This document shows positions 56,976 through 64,000 of a DNA stretch of 64,000 nucleotides, piece after piece (positions within the stretch are counted from its first letter, which is position 1; the number at the start of each line of letters is the position of its first letter). Source of the DNA: Zoroaster sp. YZ-2022 (lineage: Eukaryota; Echinodermata; Asteroidea; Forcipulatida; Zoroasteridae); contig CM055826.1 of NCBI GenBank assembly GCA_029582265.1, forward strand, positions 37,642,127 to 37,706,126, written 5' to 3'. The notes under the pieces were generated by a model. The model did no database searches and was not told the DNA's origin. It worked only from the letters and a program-made list of their open reading frames with translations. Made by a program: the position numbers and the translations under genes.

Positions 56976-57941
56976 CATACTAATGGACTTGATCGGGAAT
57001 AAGTTTGTCCGTCATAAATTCACCAAGCCAACGGATGTTTCAAATTAATCGAAATGGGGCCGTGATTCTTGGGGCGATCACTTGATCCAACGGGTCATTA
57101 ACACTACCCTTATCGAACTCTCGGGGTGTACTATTTTAGTTTGAATTTCCTGCAGTGACATGTGGCCACTTCCTGCCCCCTGTCTAGAGCATCCCCTCGT
57201 CGGATGGGTGTGAATGCTAATTGACCTGAGAATATAGAGCTAAAAGAGACGGCTCAACACTGGTAATAAACAGATTTTCAAATTAGCGAATTACTTGATA
57301 TATCAATTATGCTGATGAAATATTCCAACTGAACTGCTTTCATTTTTACAGAGAGAAACAAATGAATTGTTCTGTCGAGTTTACAAAACGTTGCCGGCCG
57401 AGAACTTTTTGGAAAACATACAAATCATAAACAACATTTAATAGGTTTCGTCGTTTGCTGAAAACGTGAGAACCTACTTTGATGAAACTTTCAAAGGATT
57501 GAATAATCGGACATTACCAAAATACCAATGTTGTTCCTTCCCTTTAAAGGGAATGACAAATCTTCTACGAGTATGATTTGGTGTATCTTTCGGTGAATGG
57601 TCGAGATAAACATTTAAACTAATCTGTGAAAGACAGTTTCAGTTTAGCTCCCCTATAGTGTTCTGTCATTCATGAGAAATATATAGGGCCTCATAGTGTT
57701 AGACAGACGGGTGTCTGGGTGTCTGGGTGCCATATGGACACCCTGTTTTGAAATTTCCAGCAAATCTAGACACCCTATTTCTAAATCCTGGCTAACACCT
57801 TGCAAGGCGGCGGTAGGGCCTAGGAAAAAACAAGCACAATCTTCGATCGGCAAACACAAAGTCGGTATTCAATTCTAACAAAAGAAGTTGGATCTTTATT
57901 AAAAAGCAAAGTCAGTTAGGAAATTATTCTACTAGTTTTAC

Positions 57942-58463
57942 TTAAATGATAACTCCTCTAGAAGATTTCCATAGATCTTTGATATCATCATCGACGTTAC
58001 ACCAGGTAATAAGTTCCATCTGAACAAGCAGATTGATGATAAACTCCCAGAAGTTTGTTTTTAATACAGAACCAACAGGAGATCTGATTTTGTCGCTGTA
58101 TTGGCCACAAGAAATGCCGTACATAATTAAATGAAAAATAACAAGCCCTGAATAAAGTCAACACTGACCCTAAATAGATTGATACTTATGACGTGGACCG
58201 ACTTTATACAGATGCCCTATACTGTAATCGTAAGGGAACGTGTCAAGAAATGGCTCACTGAGCGAATTCATTTGTAAGCCTGTGTAAAGGAAAATGATAT
58301 CGGTCTTGGTTGATTTCACAACTAGCAGGTTTAACCAACAAATGTATATTCTACACTGAACAGTCGTAGTATTGAAATGATTGTCCAGGAAATAGTAGCA
58401 TTCGTACCAGGTGTTGCTGATGTAATTTGGCCGGCCTGACACCGTACCAGCATCCATCCTCAA
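57942..58463 (-). other. Two adjacent open frames of unknown nature
   Basis: Minus-strand frames at 58463-58170 (97 aa, starts MRMDAGTVSGRPNYIS) and 58124-57942 (60 aa, contains NFWEFIINLLVQMELITWC and VDDDIKDLWK) are separated by stops. Their composition looks more protein-like than the surroundings, and they could be pieces of one decayed gene or element. I do not recognise a family. Confidence 0.25.
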
Positions 58464-59981
58464 AAGGTTTGTTCCTCTCCAGAGATATAAGACTCTCGGA
58501 GGAAAATGACGAGATTACAAGTCATCGTTCGGCTTGTGTGGCTCATCATGTTACACAAAGAAAAGATTTGAGGGAATACTGAACCTGAAACCACCCATTG
58601 TGAAGGAGTATGAATCATGTTGCTGTGGTATCCGACCCTGAAAGATGGCGTCAGCTGGGTATCAGCCTAAACATCTGTTATATATGTATTTAACATTTGG
58701 ACGTCAGCCAAAACAACATCACGCAAGTAACCGGTAAAGCAAGATTATACAAAGCTCGTTTACACAGTCAATACGTGCAAGGGAAAAACTTTATTGATGG
58801 CCGGATTATAAAATTTCCGAATTACAGTCTAAAAGCTAACTTGATGCGTATGGTAAATGTACTAATTATCTTAATAAATGGTTCCGTCTGAAATGTTTTA
58901 ATTTGAGAGAAAACACGAACACTGTACAAATTTTAACGGATTACCATGGCGATCGTTCGCTTTGTGCGTGAAGCTATTCATTTGAGGTCCAAGAGTGTAT
59001 GCATATGGGCTATATATGTATGTATATAATATCTTGTAGGTCTATATACCTTTTTAAAATAGGGCAGGTCTGGTCTCATAAAATCGTGAGCTGAAACTTT
59101 CAAAAGTCAGTTTCATAATTTTCACTAACTATGGATGCATATCATGATTTTAAAGCAAGGGTATTATCTAGCTTAAAGTTAGTGCTACATACTAATTATT
59201 CTGATATTTCGTTGTCGCTCATCGGTTCCTGCATGCCACATACACATAACCACATTGTTTACATCGTCAACAAATAGATCAATCAACATAACTTTTCAAA
59301 AATCTCAAATTTAGTAGGTCTTGTTCGCAGGGCAGTTTATACAATTTCAGAACTTTGTTCAAGCCCTGAGGCTGTCTGAATTTAAACCAGTGCAATTACT
59401 TTTCGAAAATTCATTTGAATTGAGTTCAAATTATGTGGATGTTTTTGCCTTAAGGCTTTTAGTAAATATTTGGTGAGGGCAATATGTTTTTTATTGTATA
59501 GGTCTGAACAATAACTCCGTCACCAATTCCCAAAGTGCCTGACCATTGTCCGTACGATTCAATTGTATGACTAGTCAATTATATCATAATAACTGACCTA
59601 TTACTCGTACAGGTCTTGGTCAATGAACCAGGTTGCCATGGCAACCATAACCTGAAGAGGAACCATGGCTTCAATTTATCAAATTAATTTACTAGTTGGG
59701 TACAGCAGGATAATCCAATAAAGCCCTTTGGAACTGTCAAAATTCACAGAGTAAGTTGATTTCGACAACTAAAACTTTTCCTTCCGGCAGTTTCACAATG
59801 TCACGCCAAGTATTAAAACGTAATTTTATTCTTTGCGTACAATATTGAGGTGCAAACTATAACTATGTGATAGCGCCCCAATCCAAATATTATGATATAT
59901 AATAAATAATATGACGTGATATGACGTAATCTGTTGAAACTAAGATCACCCTCTCCTCTGCCATTATTACTGAATTATAAA

Positions 59982-60252
59982 TATACTACTCAAAGCAATT
60001 TAGGGAACACCGGAATAATCTCAGTTATAAAGCAAGATCATTTATTTCAGATAAACACAATGTTTCACAGAATTGATGAGAAACAACTGCACAATGAAAC
60101 AGATGATCAAGGATGCATGCAGTGATTACACATTTCATGACATGACTACTGAAAGAGAGAGGGGGTTGCAAATGAAAATCCCGGTTCATGGAACATTTCA
60201 AACCTATTTGATGTTAAAAATCCGGTGTTCCCTAAATTGTTTTGAGTAGTAT
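59982..60252. mobile_element. Mariner-like MITE
   Basis: This 271-bp unit has 33-bp TIRs beginning tatactactcaaa and including caatttagggaacaccgg, with one mismatch. The outermost ta on each side is compatible with the TA duplication of Tc1/mariner elements. No transposase remains. Confidence 0.82.
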
Positions 60253-60259
60253 ACAAGAT

Positions 60260-61350
60260 CTTTTGGGATAATTTTATCTTAAAGGTTATCTTTAATCTCC
60301 AGTGGACGTCATTTAAAACGTACCAGGTTAGAAATACAAGCTATTCTACAAGGGTGGATCTAAGAATGATGCCGTACATAACATGAGTGACACTGAACAG
60401 ATTTTCACATCAATCGTAGTGAAATGTATTTTAAATAATGAGAAATCAGGTTTTGTTTTGTGTGTGTGAATAGTTTTTTGTGATACTGATTCGATTTATT
60501 CCACTTAATACAATTTTTATGAAATGCCACTGTCAAAGTATCATGTGTTTTGACGTTTTACCCATTGAGTCATAGTTGCGTCACGTGCTGAAACCCTTGG
60601 CATTGGTCCCAATTATCCCTGGTCCCAAACTACCACAGGTGATTCATCTAGGTCAACGGGAAGGTCAGAGGTCCCCCCTCGGGAGGAACTATTATTCAAC
60701 ACTTCTTGTACCAAGTTACCTACCCGAGTCGACAACATAATGGTAAATGGTTGGTATTATACAAAGACTGCTTGAAATCACGCCACAATCTGAATACATT
60801 ATGGTCAAAGGTCAGCTCATACATTAAGAAATTGAATCAAGAGTTAAAATGTCATAAACATTCAAGCTGTAGGATTCAGTTATTCACGAATTCGAGGGGT
60901 AGGGGTTAAAGGAAGCATATTCCCCTTTTTCATGCATTTTTCATCCCTTTTATGGTACTGAGCCGCTCTTTTTCCGCCCTTGATCGTCCCTCGGATTCTG
61001 CCTTAATGAAAGTAAAGTTTTCTGATAAATGATGACACAGATCAATGATTTGAATAATAATGTCCTTGCAAGAACAGAAATGACTTACGGGATTCCTCCT
61101 TTTTATTTATAAATATTTACCCTTGAGTAACATGTCTTGTAACCACAACTTTGACATAAACACGAACCGTGTACACATCAGAGTTTAACACAATGCAGGG
61201 ACCTTTTGAGGAATTGATATGAGTCCATAAGCTACGTGGACTTAGCAAGTCAATCTATTTCTACAGAAACTCCTTGAAGGATGAATAAAACTGTAGGCCA
61301 ATCATCAAACATTAGAACAAACTGTAATCCCAAAAGTCAAGAATAGTTTA
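60260..61350. other. No gene seen
   Basis: AT-rich upstream DNA; no exon, TIR pair or tandem array noticed. Confidence 0.45.
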
Positions 61351-61354
61351 TTGG

Positions 61355-61730
61355 CCATGGGTGGAACCAATTACTTCCTACTTCGTGTATGTATAAAAAG
61401 GTCATAGTTCACAGTTAAAGAATATATCAAGTCCAATAATGCAATGTTCGTTGCAAAATAAGTCGTAGAGGGCGCTCCATGGCCTTGGGTGCAACCAATT
61501 GCTTCCTTCTTCGTGTATGTGTAAAAAAGTCATAGTTCACAGTTAAAGAATACATCAAGTCCAAAAATGCAACGTTGATGACAAAATGAGTCGTAGAGGG
61601 CGCTACATATCCATGGGTTGAACAAACCCATGAAAGCCTATGTATAAAAAGGTAAAAGTTCACAGTTAACGACGACAACAAGTTAAAAAATTCAATGTTT
61701 ATGACCAAAAAAAATCGCTGAGGGTGCTAA
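61355..61730. repeat. Tandem array, unit about 125 bp, about 3 copies
   Basis: Each unit has ccatgggt(t/g)gaac, cgtgtatgtataaaaaggtc, atagttcacagttaaagaat and gtcgtagagggcgct. The third copy has lost part of its left end. Confidence 0.85.
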
Positions 61731-62358
61731 AGACCAAACCAACAACAACAACGACTATGTTCCGAGACAAAATGTCAACACAGTTCATTGCAACAGTGCA
61801 CAGACTCGCACGCAACGAGTTGAGCTCGGAGCACAAACCTTTAGAGTGTTGTGACTGACGAAGCTGAAATGATTGGAGCGAAATGTTCCAAATAGGTATT
61901 GCCATAGGTCATTATTTATCTAGAATGATTCAGCGGCTTTTTCACAGGACTGTTATTTCCTGCTCTTTATTCGCACCGTGCATGAACCGTTGAGGGCACA
62001 TGTTGTTAGATCACTGTGGGCGAAAGTGCAGCGATAGTGTGTCGCGTTTTGCGTATTTTGCAGTTGATGTGCGTACGAGCGGAATATCTCCAGCGATCAT
62101 TGGCTGGTAGATGTACACGCGCGCTTAGTTCCATAACTTACGCACATAAAGTGTACGCACAACGCTCACACGACGCAAAAGTGGCTATCATCAAGACACT
62201 GGGTGCAAATTCACCACTAGAGGGCTACGATGTGCACTGAGCGAATAATGACTCTTCAGTATCTACTTGAACGTTCGAACTAGAGAAAGGTACATACGCA
62301 CTTCTAATGTAATGTACATGTACATGCAAAAGTATGATCACACCTATTTGTACAACTA

Positions 62359-62597
62359 CACTGTAAAAATGGCGTTTAGAATTTAAACACACACACAATA
62401 AACGCGTTTAGGAATGCGTTTAAATGCTAAACGGCCATCCTCTGTACATGTCACAAAGCTAAACGTGCTTAGCTTTTTGACACCTGTTCATATGTTTTTT
62501 GCATTCAAACACACATCACAGAAAAAGCACAATCTAAACATGTTTTAGGCTAAACATGTGAAAAAAGTGGGTACAATTAGAAATGTGTTTAAATACT
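62359..62597. mobile_element. MITE family D, copy 2 (right end truncated)
   Basis: Starts cactgtaaaaatggcgttt and shares gctaaacggccatcctctgt and aaacacacatcacagaaaaa with copy 1. It has an extra acacacaca stretch near the left end and lacks the right TIR. Confidence 0.82.
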
Positions 62598-62599
62598 CT

Positions 62600-63415
62600 T
62601 ATTGTTCAATTCACAGATATGTTCGCAAATACAACAGTGCGCAAGCGCAAGCCGATCTGCGTAATGCATGCTGGTCTAGCTGTCAAAATACTACAAAACT
62701 GACCTTACCTCCCCATATAGGCCTATTGTCGATCAATGTTACAACCACACTGAACAGCAGTTAGCCATGCTTTTCTTCTCTTTTTTGTGTTCAGTTTAAT
62801 AACGCAACTACGTAGAGAGTGCGATTTTAAACTAACCTAAATAGATTGATACTCAACGTAAATTATGAACATTGATCACTAGCTAGACCAAAATGCAAAT
62901 GCAATGCGCACGTATTTTTTGCAACGTTGTAGACTATCCGAAAAATAATGTGGAGAAAAAACGACATACGTTTCTCTACAAATATATTGCAATATCCAGT
63001 TGCAAAAAGCGACGAAAATCAACGTCGTTTCTGTTCCGTATTTTATTTTATTTTTATTTTTTTCAAATCCAGGTATTCGCTCAATGATACAGAATCAATG
63101 TATAAACTTAGCGTCTAAAGTGTTCTCTCATATCTCGGTTTCTTGTTATGAACGTTCAATTAATCTTTTTTTACAAGAGTCAAACTAACCCAACTAGGAT
63201 AAACCTGTGACATTTTCTAACACATTTAAAAAAAGGTTTTCCAAATCATCTTCCATAATGTTCTTAATTCCTCGTACGGAAAGTAACGCCTGCTTTATTT
63301 AACCTGGAAATACCCTGTTAAGCGTCCCCGTTCGTGTTTATCACGATAGAACCCCAAGGATTTATCAGTCAACTGGAATAGTGCACGCCCACACGCCTAC
63401 AATCTTGTGTAATTG
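62600..63415. other. No gene seen
   Basis: AT-rich DNA between the family D MITE and the terminal tandem array. Nothing supported. Confidence 0.45.
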
Positions 63416-63419
63416 GGCG

Positions 63420-63775
63420 ATCTATCCTGCGTTTGGAACTTTAGCATTGGTAATGTTGGCAAAACTGCTTCTATGAGTATGCTTACTCTCTTTGAATCAA
63501 GATATACAATCGTGTGTAATTGGGCGATCTATCCTGCGTTTGGAACTTTAGCATTGGTAATGTTGGCAAAACTGCTTCTATGAGTATGCTTACTCTCTTT
63601 GAATCAAGATATACATTCAAGGGAAGGTACAACATTGGTAATGTTGGCAAAACTGCTTCTATGAGTATGCTTACTCTCTTTGAATCAATATATACATTAA
63701 AGGGAAGGTACAACATTGGTAATATTGGCAAAACTACTGCTTCTATGAGTATGCTTACTTTCTATGAAAGTTTCA
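63420..63775. repeat. Tandem array with ggtaatgttggcaaaactgc core, 4 copies
   Basis: Two units of about 115 bp (from gggcgatctatcctgcgttt) are followed by two of about 82 bp that share only the core ggcaaaactgcttctatgag and ttactctctttgaatcaaga, joined by aagggaaggtacaacattgg. A single core also lies at 18.43 kb. The open frames across it on both strands come from the repeat. Confidence 0.9.
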
Positions 63776-64000
63776 ACTCAATGCGGGGTCTAAGTCATGA
63801 GAAAAATGTGAACAAGCCTTGCCACATTTCACAGAAAACCCTTTGAGCAAATATTTGCCGTCCGGCAACATTTTTGTCAATGCATGGGCTTATTTTTCAT
63901 GTTTTCTCTGAAAACATGTTTAGAGTTCGATCAGTTACAACTGTCTATAAATTAGAGTTAACTTATATATATTAAATATTAAATATAACATTCATGGGCT

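Overview
The window is animal genomic DNA: intron-rich, AT-rich and crowded with repeats. Short non-autonomous DNA transposons, tRNA-derived SINEs ending in (TTA)n tails, a CR1/L2-like LINE 3' end and a THAP-domain gene together suggest a marine invertebrate deuterostome such as an echinoderm. That assignment is inference; nothing here proves the species. I see no prokaryotic genes, rRNA, functional tRNA or CRISPR.

One large gene on the minus strand organises the window. I followed its frame through 22 exons from about 52.0 kb down to a stop codon at 2,184. The phases agree at every junction and the joined frame holds about 2,270 codons. The 5' end lies outside the window or was not found. 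The protein is a long coiled coil, including a Trp-anchored 25-residue repeat, followed by a 728-residue Ser/Thr/Pro-rich disordered tail. The best family match I can offer is MTCL/SOGA (microtubule cross-linking factor), from the pattern of the N-terminal coiled coils and the disordered tail. Thirteen consecutive exons (34.3 kb to 7.7 kb) are phase 0 at both ends, so any of them could be skipped without changing frame. A separate exon-like open frame with a transmembrane helix lies in the last intron.

Other coding material is sparse. A THAP zinc-finger exon lies on the plus strand inside an 8.7-kb intron of the coiled-coil gene (32.4 kb). A decayed mobile-element ORF fills the centre and left arm of a large palindrome at the left edge (1-1.7 kb). 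Two 5'-truncated LINE 3' ends lie at 48.3 kb (plus) and 56.3-57.0 kb (minus).

The rest is introns and upstream DNA carrying repeats. There are at least eight families of terminal-inverted-repeat (TIR) elements, two of them in clear nested insertions (4.54-4.90 kb and 17.70-18.29 kb), several SINE copies, a 20-copy 14-bp minisatellite at 8.33-8.61 kb that looks like an expansion of one transposon's own end, and tandem arrays at 16.0, 43.8, 52.6, 61.4 and 63.4 kb. From 52.1 kb to the right edge I found no exon I would defend.
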